Below, piece by piece: positions 12,908 to 21,500 of a stretch of 37,299 nucleotides of DNA. Position numbers and translations under genes: made by a program. Below the pieces are notes generated by a model. That model was not told the DNA's origin. It saw only the letters and a program-made list of their open reading frames with translations, and searched no databases. The DNA comes from Methylovulum psychrotolerans (GTDB taxonomy: Bacteria > Pseudomonadota > Gammaproteobacteria > Methylococcales > Methylomonadaceae), in NCBI RefSeq assembly GCF_002923755.1, contig NZ_PGFZ01000020.1:1-37299 (forward strand), in the 5' to 3' direction. Within the stretch, counting starts at the first letter, position 1. Every line of letters starts with the position of its first letter.

Positions 12908-13306
12908 ATGTGGCAAAAAGTAAAACCAGATTTTTTTAATGGCTCTATACATTGCTCAGTTAATCGCTTGGTTAATAATGACAATGGTTTAATTGTTTTG
13001 CGCCAACTGTTTCCTGATGGTCAGGCGGATCAATTAAATTTTGTTTTGTTTTCTACTTCTGGAGTGCATGGCAGCTATACAAGCATTGAAGATGAGGAGG
13101 CATTGCCAGATGCTGAAAATAGTGATGAATACGATGCTGATGGAAACGAAGTTGAAGTAAGGTATGGGGTTACGTTTTTGGTCGTGCATCCGCGTGAGGT
13201 TGCGCTAAGGTATGGAGTTGCCTTTCCCAAAACGCCTGATGATTTTGAGTTTTTGAAGCGGCTACGGAAGTCTTCGTCAGAAGCTATACAATTAATAGGC
13301 TATTAA
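12908..13306 (+). CDS. Hypothetical acidic protein
   Basis: 132 aa starting MWQKVKPDFFNGSIHCSVN. An acidic middle (IEDEEALPDAENSDEYDADG) splits two beta-rich parts. No family recognised. It lies alone between two terminators, at the convergent boundary with the leftward late operon, and may be an accessory gene. Base use is AT-richer than in the neighbouring late genes. Confidence 0.5.
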   Translation: MWQKVKPDFFNGSIHCSVNRLVNNDNGLIVLRQLFPDGQADQLNFVLFSTSGVHGSYTSIEDEEALPDAENSDEYDADGNEVEVRYGVTFLVVHPREVALRYGVAFPKTPDDFEFLKRLRKSSSEAIQLIGY

Positions 13307-13328
13307 GCACAAACAATCCCCTCCACAA

Positions 13329-13354
13329 AAAACCCGCCTAGTGCGGGTTTTTTT
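13329..13354. terminator. Bidirectional terminator between convergent operons
   Basis: AAACCCGC and GCGGGTTT pair around CTAGT, with T runs on both strands (seven T rightward, six T leftward). It serves the rightward gene ending at 13306 and the leftward late operon ending at 13366. Confidence 0.85.
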
Positions 13355-13365
13355 ATGCCTGGGGT

Positions 13366-13839
13366 TTAGCCAGCCATGGCCAGCAAGTCCAGTTGCAGTT
13401 CGGCGCGGCGTTTGGGTGGGGTGGTGCGGATGATTTGCACGGCCATGAGCTGCACGTTGGTGATGGGCGGCAGTTCGGTGCTTTGGTAGGACAGGTCTAC
13501 CAGCACCCGCGCCTGGCAGGCTGGGTTTTGGCATTGGGTGTAAAAGTCGCTGGTGATGTGGGTGGGGTTGTAGCGGGCATAGATAACGGCGGGTTGCCCG
13601 CAGCAAGAGCAATGGATGCGTTGGCGGCTGGATAGCAAGCCGTTGGGGTTGGGGTTTTGCTTGTCGATGGGCAAGCGGGAGGGTTGGAGCAGTTTTTTAA
13701 CCGATAGGGTGTAGGTGGTACGCGCCCCGCACGCTTTGATGTCGGCGCATTGCAGGTCTAGGGATGATTCGGTGTCGGTGAGCTTTTCAGCGCGGTAGAA
13801 CACCGAATCAGTTTTGCAGTAGGGGCAGGTGGTCTTCAT
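13366..13839 (-). CDS. Tandem Ogr/Delta-like zinc-finger late activator
   Basis: 157 aa with two Ogr-type zinc-binding units. Unit 1 has C5-x2-C8 and C31-x5-C37 (CADIKAC). Unit 2 has CSCC (C-x2-C) followed by the typical CQNPAC (C-x4-C). P2 Ogr has one such unit; P4 Delta has two and a similar length. These proteins bind TGT-N12-ACA-type dyads near -55 and recruit RNA polymerase to late promoters. The gene is the last of the leftward terminase-portal operon, so it could amplify its own synthesis once late transcription starts. GAGGAG lies upstream of its ATG. TGT-N12-ACA dyads occur at 5859-5876 and 33201-33218. Confidence 0.85.
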   Translation of the reverse strand: MKTTCPYCKTDSVFYRAEKLTDTESSLDLQCADIKACGARTTYTLSVKKLLQPSRLPIDKQNPNPNGLLSSRQRIHCSCCGQPAVIYARYNPTHITSDFYTQCQNPACQARVLVDLSYQSTELPPITNVQLMAVQIIRTTPPKRRAELQLDLLAMAG

Positions 13840-13898
13840 GGTAAAAATCTCCTCAAATTTTGGTGATAGTTTACCAGCTGTTGACAGTGGTTAAGGCA

Positions 13899-15011
13899 CT
13901 ACGGCGCGGAAATACCCCAATTCGGTGCTTCAAACTGGATAGGGTTGCCGCTGACTTCTTCATTGATGCTTAGGAATTTGTTTTGCATTGGTTCTATTTC
14001 AAATTCATGATAGTACATCATGACTTTGATGCGGTCGCCTAAGCTACCGGATTGCGGCGGCAGTACACCAAGGAATTCCCCCGCCACGCGGTGTACGCCC
14101 AGCATGGCTTGCAGAGTGAGTTCTTGAATGGCCTTGAATTCGTCGCCAGTGGCCGCTTGACCTACTGGAATCACTTTGACAGGTTCGCGGCTAGATGATT
14201 TTGGCACGTCAATATAGATTGACCGGAAGTTACCCACACCTTTATTGCTTTGGATTGAATCACTAAGCGTTTTGTACATTTCGTTACTGAGTCCGGCATC
14301 ATTAGTGACAAAGATGTTTCCCGTGTGAGCGCCGTTGATAAAGTAGCGGCGTTTGAATAAGGTTGAATTTTCGCCGAGCATGGCGGTTTGCATACCGCCT
14401 AGATATTCAGGGGTTCCGTAGATGGTTTGTTTTGCGTCTACGGTTTTTAGGTGCAGGACTTCGCCCGGCTGGTATTTGATAAATCCCCAATAATTAGTGG
14501 TCGCCAAGTCGTTGGTGGAACTGATGGCGTTGAGCAGCTGCACAAACACATCTGGGTCTTTGTGGGGGCGCATACGGATAGCGGGCAAGCGGGAGAGGCG
14601 CACGACTTTGCCGAAGCCGTTATAGTGCCGCTGAAAGTAGCAGTTGCCGAAAACGTGGTAATCAAAGGCGGCGGCTTCAAGGTCTTTATAGCTAAGCATT
14701 GAATTGGCCTTAAAGTATTTTAAGAGCATGTTTTTCTTAAAATGCAGGATAGGGCCATGGTACGCATTGACGTTGATGAGGTCGGCGATGCCGATTAAAT
14801 CAACGGGCGGTAACCAATATTCGCCATTCGCATATAAGAACGTGCCTAGGGAGCTGACAATATTATTGTTCAAGACAGATTCAGGTTCGCCAAAGCTGAA
14901 ACGTAGGCCATTGTCAGTGCTGGCGGCCGCCGGGCTGGTGAATTGTTCGGCCACGCCGCTGATGAAGGTCTTGGCGGCGGCGATGCCGTATTTAAGCTGG
15001 GTTAAGTTCAT
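13899..15011 (-). CDS. Q: Portal protein, P2 gpQ-like
   Basis: A 370-aa portal protein forming the DNA entry ring of the capsid vertex. gpQ hallmarks are visible: FSFGEPESVL near the start, LHFKKNMLLKYF, YGTPEYLGGMQTAMLGENSTLFKRRYFINGAH split over residues about 200-230, NKGVGNFRSIYID, and the C-terminal LGVHRVAGEFLGVLPPQ. Length is close to that of P2 gpQ. It is third in the leftward operon after the terminase; its start overlaps the end of the small Cys-rich gene, so they are probably translated together. Confidence 0.92.
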   Translation of the reverse strand: MNLTQLKYGIAAAKTFISGVAEQFTSPAAASTDNGLRFSFGEPESVLNNNIVSSLGTFLYANGEYWLPPVDLIGIADLINVNAYHGPILHFKKNMLLKYFKANSMLSYKDLEAAAFDYHVFGNCYFQRHYNGFGKVVRLSRLPAIRMRPHKDPDVFVQLLNAISSTNDLATTNYWGFIKYQPGEVLHLKTVDAKQTIYGTPEYLGGMQTAMLGENSTLFKRRYFINGAHTGNIFVTNDAGLSNEMYKTLSDSIQSNKGVGNFRSIYIDVPKSSSREPVKVIPVGQAATGDEFKAIQELTLQAMLGVHRVAGEFLGVLPPQSGSLGDRIKVMMYYHEFEIEPMQNKFLSINEEVSGNPIQFEAPNWGISAP

Positions 15012-15231
15012 ATTTTTGGCATTGACGGGTTGGGTGGTTTAGGGTTCCGCCCCAGATCACGCGGTCGGGCGGTAAATTGCCCAAGGCGATGAGGGCCAGG
15101 TTTATTTTTTGTGGGGTCGGGTTGGTTTTTAAATAGGCTTCGAGTTTTTGGCAATGGCCGATGCCGTCGCCGTCGCCGATGGGGTCGGCGGTAAAATGGC
15201 GGCAGGTGCGGCAACTGACTAGGGCGGTCAT
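14992..15231 (-). CDS. Small Cys-rich protein between terminase and portal
   Basis: 79 aa. CRTCRHF near the N-terminus, GIGHCQK in the middle and RQCQKYE near the end give four regularly placed cysteines, probably a zinc site. Similar small proteins are known at this spot in some P2-like phages, but their role is not clear to me. The start overlaps the terminase stop (ATGA) and the end overlaps the portal start by 20 nt. Confidence 0.65.
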   Translation of the reverse strand: MTALVSCRTCRHFTADPIGDGDGIGHCQKLEAYLKTNPTPQKINLALIALGNLPPDRVIWGGTLNHPTRQCQKYELNPA

Positions 15232-17078
15232 GCTTGTATCACCACCGTGCCATGTTTGTGGCTACCCACCAGCGGCTCGTAGCTTACGCCGTTGATGATG
15301 GCCCATGCGGAATCGCCGTGGCCACCAGCGGCATTTCGTTCAGTTTTGTAGATAATGGCCCCAGATCCGTTGCTGATTGTTTTCTTTATTAACATGAATG
15401 AGCTGATTACATCCTGATCGCGTTGCAGCATTAAAAACCGCTTGGTGTTGATGAGGTCGAGCATTTTCATCACCAGCCTGTTTTTGTTGTCTGGCGAGTA
15501 GTTTAACGGCGTAACGGCTGGGTAAAATCTTTGGACGTGTTCGTGTACGCCTATGCCTAGGCCATTCAAATCTAGTGCTATGTATTGGACGTTATAGTTT
15601 TCAACATCTTCTTTTATGCGGTTAGCTTGGAATTCAAAATTTTGGCCTTGGAGTTTTCTTAGACCCAATAACCTAAACGGGTCTTTGGGTTTGATGGGGA
15701 TGCCCAGCAAGGCGCGTTGTGCCGCGTCGCCCTTTAGCGATACGCCCGTATCGTAGCCGATGGCTACGGGGTTGTTAGCATAGGGGCGGGCGGCATTGGG
15801 GTTGTAGTCTTTCCATTCCATGGCTTCCAGTACGCAATCTAACAGGGTTTGCAGGTTGAAGACGCTTTGAGAATCGTCGATAAACTTGCACATGTAAAGG
15901 TTATCAAAGGCATCTTGACTGCTGGACTCTAGCTTAAGCATATCGATGTCGATACGGTCAAAGCCTTGGTCAACGGCATCTTGGGCGGTGACGATATGCC
16001 GCCATATCCCATCCGGGAACATTTGGCCGTCTTTCAGGTTTTGCCATGTCACATCAAAGGCGGCGCGTTTTTTCTCCGGCAATTTGTTGTTGTAAATTTC
16101 GCCGCTCCACATCGGATAGGCTTGGTGGCTTTTCGCGGACGGGGTAGAAAAGTAGGTTTTACGCCAATGTTTGTGGGTCGCTATCGCCCCGGCAACGTGA
16201 TTCACTTTTTCAAATTTCGGTATCCAGAACACTTCATCTATATAGAGATGGCCTGTATAGCTTTGCGCGGTGGTGGCGTTGGTCGATAAAAACCGCAGGT
16301 TAGCCCCATTTGACAGGGTGATAACGTCCGTGCCTTTTAGGTCAAGTTCAAGGTAGATTTTGGCGAAGGCTATCATGTAGCCCTTGAACACTTCCGCCTG
16401 GCTACGGCTGGCCGACAAGAAGATTTGGTTATCGCCAGTTAGGATGGCATCTTCTAGGGCTTCCCACGCAAAATAAAATGTTGCACCAATTTGGCGACTT
16501 TTTAAGATAAAGCGGATACGGCGGGTTAGCGGGTTTTCTTTGGCGGCGTGCCAAGCGGCGGTGTACTGGCAAGTGAACAGCTTGGCACGCACTTCGGCGA
16601 GCATCTCTGGGGTGATTTCCGAGATGTCGTTTTTGACCTTTTTTTCTTTCTCTTTGCGTTTGCCTTTGGGGCGCGGTGCTTCTTGGTTATCACCTTCAGT
16701 AGCAGCTTGGGCGGTGGCGGTGGGGATGCCGTTATTTTTTATCCATAAGGCGCGGGCTTTGGTTTCTTCAGCTTTAGCCAGATCAATCTTTAAGGCCCCG
16801 AAAGCTTTGACGGCGCGTTGCCATTCTTCTTGTTGGTTTTTGGTTTTATCTTCGATAGCGGTTAAGACGCTGATGCGTCTGGCCAGCACTTCTTCTACCG
16901 TACCCTCCGGGCAAAAAGCATCCCATTTTTCGGATTTCCGCCATGAATAAACCGTGCGCGGTGGAATATTGAAATTTAAGGCGATGTCGTCCACCGTTGC
17001 GCCGCGAATAAACATGGCGCGGCAGCATTGGCGCACTTCGGGCGAATAACGGAAGGATTTATCGGCTTTGCTTGTCAT
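15228..17078 (-). CDS. P: Terminase large subunit, P2 gpP-like
   Basis: A 616-aa packaging ATPase/nuclease. An N-terminal HTH (GATVDDIALNFNIPPRTVYS, residues 26-45) precedes a charged linker. The ATPase has a Walker A variant KSRQIGAT (193-200) and Walker B LYIDE (278-282). The C-terminal nuclease region has conserved acidic positions in AIGYDTGVSLKGD and YIALDLNGLG. P2-type enzymes cut cos sites. First gene of the leftward late operon; no clear ribosome-binding site precedes its ATG. The start agrees with the family N-terminus. Confidence 0.92.
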   Translation of the reverse strand: MTSKADKSFRYSPEVRQCCRAMFIRGATVDDIALNFNIPPRTVYSWRKSEKWDAFCPEGTVEEVLARRISVLTAIEDKTKNQQEEWQRAVKAFGALKIDLAKAEETKARALWIKNNGIPTATAQAATEGDNQEAPRPKGKRKEKEKKVKNDISEITPEMLAEVRAKLFTCQYTAAWHAAKENPLTRRIRFILKSRQIGATFYFAWEALEDAILTGDNQIFLSASRSQAEVFKGYMIAFAKIYLELDLKGTDVITLSNGANLRFLSTNATTAQSYTGHLYIDEVFWIPKFEKVNHVAGAIATHKHWRKTYFSTPSAKSHQAYPMWSGEIYNNKLPEKKRAAFDVTWQNLKDGQMFPDGIWRHIVTAQDAVDQGFDRIDIDMLKLESSSQDAFDNLYMCKFIDDSQSVFNLQTLLDCVLEAMEWKDYNPNAARPYANNPVAIGYDTGVSLKGDAAQRALLGIPIKPKDPFRLLGLRKLQGQNFEFQANRIKEDVENYNVQYIALDLNGLGIGVHEHVQRFYPAVTPLNYSPDNKNRLVMKMLDLINTKRFLMLQRDQDVISSFMLIKKTISNGSGAIIYKTERNAAGGHGDSAWAIINGVSYEPLVGSHKHGTVVIQA

Positions 17079-17132
17079 GACTGCATTTTATGTAATGCAA
17101 TCGGGGTTGTATTGGTTAAAGTTTTTGATTTT

Positions 17133-17155
17133 GTTTGATCTTGTGGGTATCAAAC
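17133..17155. promoter_or_regulatory. 7-bp dyad in the divergent late promoter region
   Basis: GTTTGAT and ATCAAAC are perfectly inverted, 9 bp apart, in the space between the leftward terminase (17078) and the rightward scaffold gene (17242). No consensus -35 boxes are evident on either side. An activator-dependent divergent promoter is suggested, with TGTAAT at 17196-17201 as a possible rightward -10. The dyad does not fit TGT-N12-ACA exactly, so the binding protein is uncertain. Confidence 0.4.
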
Positions 17156-17241
17156 GGGGCTGGATAGGCGGGGCTTTATTGTGTGCGGGGTTGCTTGTAA
17201 TCTGTGTGCAACTGGGTGTTTTAGCAATAAAGGGGTTGATT

Positions 17242-18102
17242 GTGGCGTTAAAAACTAAGCCTTTTCGGGTTGCCCGAAGCGGCAATACTATTGACGGGCG
17301 GAAGATTACGCTGGAGATGCTGACCCAAGCGGTAGAGACCTATAACCGCGATAGCTATACGGCGTTGATTTGGCCTGACCACTTACGCGGCTATAACCTT
17401 GGCGTTGTTGACAGCATTAGCTTGCAGAAAAATACTGAAGGCGGGGTTGATTTGTATGCCGTGTTTGAGCCTAACGATTTTTATCGTTATAACAATGACA
17501 GCGGTCAAAGGCTGTTTACATCCATTGAAGTAATGCCCAATTTTGCTGGTACTGGTAAATGGTATTTTACGGGATTAGCAGCGACCGATAACCCGGCAAG
17601 CTTGGGCACCGAAGAAGTCAGGTTTAGCAAACTGCCTGATGATAAAAATTTTTACTCAACCTTTATTGAATCTAACGTAGTTGTCGAGGATGACAAGCCG
17701 CCGTCATGGTTTATGAAGTTTACGAAACATTTACAAATTAAAGGTGATGACGAGATGGCCAGCACGGAATATGTCGAATTAAAAAAACTGTTTGATGCGC
17801 AGACGGTTGCGTTTACAGAGCTGAAAGAATCTGTAACAAAATTGACGGGTACTAATCCGCCACCGCCTGCCGCTGGTGATGATGTCAAGGTGACGGAATT
17901 AACGGCCAAGGTGACGGAATTAACCACACAAGTGGCAGAAAAGGATAAGTTGTTGACTGACTTTACCGCCAAGCTGGCGACCTTGGAAACAGGATTTACT
18001 GACATCAGTACCAAGCTGGCGGCGGCGTTGCAAGAGCAGCCGGGTACTAATTCGCCAACAGCTGGTGGCGGCGGTGCGGATGAATTCGCCGCCTACGTTT
18101 AA
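17242..18102 (+). CDS. O: Capsid scaffold and maturation protease, P2 gpO-like
   Basis: 286 aa from GTG 17242, which has AAAGGGG just upstream; the open frame before it has a hydrophobic stretch unlike gpO and is probably not used. The N-terminal serine protease has D18 (TIDGR) and H47 (WPDHLRGYNLG), matching gpO D19 and H48, with S94 (LFTSIEVMP) as the likely nucleophile. LAATDNPASLGTEEVRFS follows. The C-terminal third is a coiled-coil scaffold (VTELTAKVTELTTQVAEK) ending in a Gly-rich tail. It guides capsid assembly and cleaves gpN and itself. First gene of the rightward late operon. Confidence 0.9.
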   Translation: MALKTKPFRVARSGNTIDGRKITLEMLTQAVETYNRDSYTALIWPDHLRGYNLGVVDSISLQKNTEGGVDLYAVFEPNDFYRYNNDSGQRLFTSIEVMPNFAGTGKWYFTGLAATDNPASLGTEEVRFSKLPDDKNFYSTFIESNVVVEDDKPPSWFMKFTKHLQIKGDDEMASTEYVELKKLFDAQTVAFTELKESVTKLTGTNPPPPAAGDDVKVTELTAKVTELTTQVAEKDKLLTDFTAKLATLETGFTDISTKLAAALQEQPGTNSPTAGGGGADEFAAYV

Positions 18103-18135
18103 CCTGCCCCCCTTTTTTTTATGGAGTAAACAACA

Positions 18136-19146
18136 ATGGCTTATCCATTACCCCCCGCCGCTCGGCAGGTGTTTAACCAATTTATTGCCCTGAGCGCAAA
18201 AGCTTATAGTGCGGAACCCGGCCAAGAGTTTACCGCGACCCCGATGGTCGAAAACACCTTGATTAAAAAGCTGGTCGAAAATGGCGGTTGGTTTATGCCG
18301 TATCTGACCATCATGCTGGTACGGCAGCTTAAGGGCGAAAAAATTGCCATGTCGGTTTCTGGCGGCTCGGCGACGCGGACGAAAATTGTCGGCAATGCTA
18401 AACGGCAGGCCCGCAACCTTATCCAGTTGATTAATGCAAACTATGAGTTGTTTGAGGTCGATAACGACATCAGGGTGCTGTATGCGACGCTGGACGCTTG
18501 GAGCGAGTTCCCAAATTTTGCCGATTTGTTTAACACGCTGGTTAAAGAAGCGATGGCTAACGACATTATCAGGGTCGGTTGGAACGGTACCACCACCGCC
18601 GATACGACAGATATTGCGACTAATCCCGATATGTCGGATTTGTTGGTGGGTTGGCTGCAAATCATGCGCGAATTCAATAGCGGCTCTAACTATCTGGACG
18701 GCGCGTCTACGGGCATTGTCTTGGGTAGCCGTCAGTACCCAACGCTTGATAGTGTGGTAAATGAACTGAAATACACCATCCCTGTACATCTGCGGGATGG
18801 CTTGATAGCGATGGTATCGGATGACCTGATGGGCTATTCAGAAGGCCAATATTATCGTTCGCCGGAAATGACCGAAGCGAAAAAGGCCATGATCGAATCT
18901 GGTCGGCAAATTGTAACAACCTATGGCGGTTTGCCTGCTGTTGTACCGCCGTTTTTTATCGATGGCGGGATTTTGCTGACGACTCCCGGCAATTTACAGT
19001 ATTACATGCAGCGCGGCAGCATCCGCCGGACTATTCGTGACGAACCGGATTATAGCTCAGTTGCCGATTACAACAGTTGCAACGGCGGGTATGTCGTTTA
19101 CAACGAAGAGCAAGCGGTTTTTGCTGACGGCATTACGGTCGCTTAA
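18136..19146 (+). CDS. N: Major capsid protein, P2 gpN-like
   Basis: 336 aa, near the length of P2 gpN, in the fixed O-N-M order. The early RQVFNQFIALSAKAYSAE region may include the maturation cleavage site. IRVGWNGTTTADTTDIATNP and the C-terminal IRRTIRDEPDYSSVADYNS region resemble gpN features. HK97-fold shell protein cleaved by gpO. GGAGT lies before the ATG; the stop overlaps the next start by one base. Confidence 0.88.
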   Translation: MAYPLPPAARQVFNQFIALSAKAYSAEPGQEFTATPMVENTLIKKLVENGGWFMPYLTIMLVRQLKGEKIAMSVSGGSATRTKIVGNAKRQARNLIQLINANYELFEVDNDIRVLYATLDAWSEFPNFADLFNTLVKEAMANDIIRVGWNGTTTADTTDIATNPDMSDLLVGWLQIMREFNSGSNYLDGASTGIVLGSRQYPTLDSVVNELKYTIPVHLRDGLIAMVSDDLMGYSEGQYYRSPEMTEAKKAMIESGRQIVTTYGGLPAVVPPFFIDGGILLTTPGNLQYYMQRGSIRRTIRDEPDYSSVADYNSCNGGYVVYNEEQAVFADGITVA

Positions 19147-19874
19147 TGAGTATACGCGACATAATGCAGGCCAAGCGGGACAGCATTAAAAGCGCAGCGG
19201 CGTTGCCAAAGGTGCCTGATGTTCTGCCCGCCCAGGCAACGATAAATAAGCGGGCAGGACAGCCGGAGAAGTTGCGGTTATTTTTACAGCAGCTTTATAA
19301 CGACGTTGGGCAGCTTAAGGCGGTTAGCGATTTGGCGGAAAAGCAAACCATCAAAAAAGGGTTGCTGGCAAATTACACGACGTTTGTGGCCGCTTATATT
19401 GACGCTGGCGACAACTACCCAAACCCGGTAGCTGTGCAGGTGATGATTTGGCTGTTTGATGTGATGGCCGTTGAGGCAGCGTTAAAAATCGCCTTGGTAT
19501 TGGTCGGACAGAATCAGGCGATGCCGGAAAACTTTGGCCGGAACATGCCGACGTATGTTTGCGATGCGCTGTATGACTGGGCCAATATTATGCTAGTCGA
19601 GGGGTGGTCTGCTAGTCCTTACTTAGATGAGTTGGTTGGGCAGTTGCCGGGGTGGGATGAGCGTTACACGTTGCCTGTTCCCGTTGTTAGCAAATGCTAT
19701 GCGATGTTGGCGAAACATAAAGAGCGCGAGGGGGATATGAACGATAACCCTGCTATGCAAAAAGAATTATATCAACGGGGTTTTGAGCTGTGCGAAATGG
19801 CGCAGGCGCATAATCCTGAGAAGCACGGGACAAAGACCCTTGCCAGACGCTTAAACGATAAGAGGAATTACTGA
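19146..19874 (+). CDS. M: Terminase small subunit, P2 gpM-like
   Basis: 242 aa, close to P2 gpM. The helical N-terminus (MSIRDIMQAKRDSIKSAAAL) and the segment DVMAVEAALKIALVLVGQNQAMPENFGR, then TYVCDALYDWANIML, are typical of gpM, which recognises phage DNA and works with gpP. The C-terminal tail is Lys/Arg-rich. It starts within the capsid stop codon and overlaps the following gene. Confidence 0.85.
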   Translation: MSIRDIMQAKRDSIKSAAALPKVPDVLPAQATINKRAGQPEKLRLFLQQLYNDVGQLKAVSDLAEKQTIKKGLLANYTTFVAAYIDAGDNYPNPVAVQVMIWLFDVMAVEAALKIALVLVGQNQAMPENFGRNMPTYVCDALYDWANIMLVEGWSASPYLDELVGQLPGWDERYTLPVPVVSKCYAMLAKHKEREGDMNDNPAMQKELYQRGFELCEMAQAHNPEKHGTKTLARRLNDKRNY

Positions 19875-20443
19875 TGGGCAGTTATTTGAACCGTTTGCGG
19901 GCTTTGCCCGTTGTAGTATCCACCAGCATTACGCGGCCCGCGAATACCACGACTTATGCGGCTGGGGATGTGATCGCTAATAGCGCGTCTACACCAACAG
20001 CAATTGTCGTGGCTAATTGCGTTGCGCTGAAAGGCGGCTATGGCCGTATTTCTTCGGCCCAACTGATTAGTTCGGCGGCTCCGGCGTTACCGTTGCAAGC
20101 GGATGTGTTTTTGTTTTCGGCAGTGGTTGGGCTGGACAATGACAATGCGGCGTTTACGCCCACGGATGCGGAAATGCTGACCTTGGTGGCAACGCTTCAG
20201 TTTTATGATGACCATGCCCCGTTTGATTCGACGGGTGCGGCGGTCGCCAGCTTTAAATCGCCGCGCTATGCGGACGGTGATGCGAGCAGCAACCGGGTTT
20301 ATTTTTCGCAGCCATTGCCCAATAAGATTTTTAAAACGGCTGATACGACTAAGAACTTATGGGCGGTGGTAGTGGCGCGTAATGCTTATGTGCCTGCCTC
20401 CGGCGAAACTTTTACGCTCTTTATTGATATTGAGCAAGATTAA
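19874..20443 (+). CDS. Putative structural or decoration protein
   Basis: 189 aa, beta-rich. The N-terminal VSTSITRPANTTTYAAGDVIA pattern and the later NDNAAFTPTDAEMLT are shared by a widespread family of small phage structural proteins found near capsid or fibre genes. P2 has no gene here between M and L, so this is an insertion into the P2 order. A role as capsid decoration or head-surface protein is inferred. It overlaps the gpM stop (ATGA-type). Confidence 0.6.
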   Translation: MGSYLNRLRALPVVVSTSITRPANTTTYAAGDVIANSASTPTAIVVANCVALKGGYGRISSAQLISSAAPALPLQADVFLFSAVVGLDNDNAAFTPTDAEMLTLVATLQFYDDHAPFDSTGAAVASFKSPRYADGDASSNRVYFSQPLPNKIFKTADTTKNLWAVVVARNAYVPASGETFTLFIDIEQD

Positions 20444-20544
20444 AACGGCTCCTCAAGCCCAGTGCAGACGGATTTACGCGGCAACCTTTTAAGGCCTTGG
20501 CGGGTGGTTTGTCTGAGCTGGCACTATTTTATAAGGCGGTTTTT

Positions 20545-21003
20545 GTGGATGATAAAGTCGTAAATTTAGTAAAAGGCCATGAAGGGTTTAGGTCGATAGT
20601 TTATAACGATACCGTGGGTATTGCCACGATTGGATATGGCTATAATCTGGAAGCTAACCCTTTACAGTTATCTGCACAAAAAATCGCCCAATTGAAGGCG
20701 CACGGTATCGGTATGGTTGAGGCCAGTTCTTACTTGGTGCAGATGCTGGATATTATTGAGCATAAGCTGTCCGGCAAGTTGCCGTGGTGGTCTAAGCTTA
20801 ATTTGGCGCGGCAAGCGGTATTGTTGGATATGGCTTACAACCTTGGCGTTGACGGCTTGCTGGAATTTAAGAACACGCTGGCGGCGGTTGGCCGGAGTGA
20901 TTATGTGGCGGCCAGCAAAGGCATGTTGGCAAGCCGATGGGCTGGGCAGGTTAAAGACCGGGCTAAGCAATTGGCTAACATTATGATTGTCGGTCGGCTG
21001 TAA
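20545..21003 (+). CDS. Endolysin, T4-type lysozyme (GH24)
   Basis: 152 aa from GTG 20545, which has a very good AAGGCGG site 5 nt upstream; an in-frame TTG at 20497 has a poor site. The catalytic triad spacing of T4 lysozyme is exact: E13, D22, T28 (GHEGF, YND, ATIGYGYN). The middle LARQAVLLDMAYNLGVDGLLEF and the later ASRWAGQVKDRA agree with the family. It cleaves peptidoglycan and has no signal peptide, so it needs the holin, which is encoded four genes downstream. Confidence 0.9.
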   Translation: MDDKVVNLVKGHEGFRSIVYNDTVGIATIGYGYNLEANPLQLSAQKIAQLKAHGIGMVEASSYLVQMLDIIEHKLSGKLPWWSKLNLARQAVLLDMAYNLGVDGLLEFKNTLAAVGRSDYVAASKGMLASRWAGQVKDRAKQLANIMIVGRL

Positions 21004-21500
21004 TGAGCTTTAGCGGTAAGCCAGCCAACACGACCGCCCAAGCTGTCACTAATGACGGCTTTTGGCCGGATTTGACGGTGGGGGATTTGGTTGATGATTA
21101 CCGCATACCAACTGAATATGCCGATGCGGTGGTGCTGATGGGTCTTAAAGCGGCGATGGTATTTTGCAATAAAGAGCTGGCGGCGGCGAAGCTGGCGATT
21201 ATTGGCGATTATGACACGTTGGCTTTGTATTGCGCCGCCAATTCTAGCCAGATTGATGGTGATGAGGTTTTGCATTTTTACTATGTCCATGCCGTTTGTT
21301 GCTATGCCAAGGCGTTTTTATTGCAGCAGTTTAATAGCCTTAACCGCAAGCCCAACGCGGAAAACGCGGCCAAGGAAGCCCCGCAAACTGAAGAATATTG
21401 GATGCAGCAATGCTGGGTAGCTATCAATAATTTGCTGGGGTCGGTGTTGCCGGAAGATGGCTACACTGACCCGCGTTATGCGCGGGTGACGTTGCTGTGA
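21003..21500 (+). CDS. L: Head completion protein, P2 gpL-like
   Basis: 165 aa, similar in size to P2 gpL (169). The NDGFWPDLTVGDLVDDYRIP motif followed by an all-helical domain is typical of gpL, which closes the filled head for tail joining. A helical YYVHAVCCYAKAFLLQQF segment lies near the end. It overlaps the lysozyme stop by one base and is followed by gpR with overlap. Confidence 0.82.
   Translation: MSFSGKPANTTAQAVTNDGFWPDLTVGDLVDDYRIPTEYADAVVLMGLKAAMVFCNKELAAAKLAIIGDYDTLALYCAANSSQIDGDEVLHFYYVHAVCCYAKAFLLQQFNSLNRKPNAENAAKEAPQTEEYWMQQCWVAINNLLGSVLPEDGYTDPRYARVTLL

Noticed and set aside
13307-13900. Search for a P2-like cos site around the end of the portal operon
   Set aside because: I could not find a convincing GC-rich cos-like sequence; the packaging site is left unassigned.
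15945-15965. TATCGATGTCGATACGG in the terminase gene resembles the core of the 24-bp repeat
   Set aside because: It codes for an ordinary DRIDIDM stretch, is not exact, and lacks the TGT and ACA ends.
17068-17241. N-terminal hydrophobic extension of the scaffold gene (58 codons)
   Set aside because: It lies in the divergent promoter region, is unlike gpO, and GTG 17242 has a good ribosome-binding site and the right family length.
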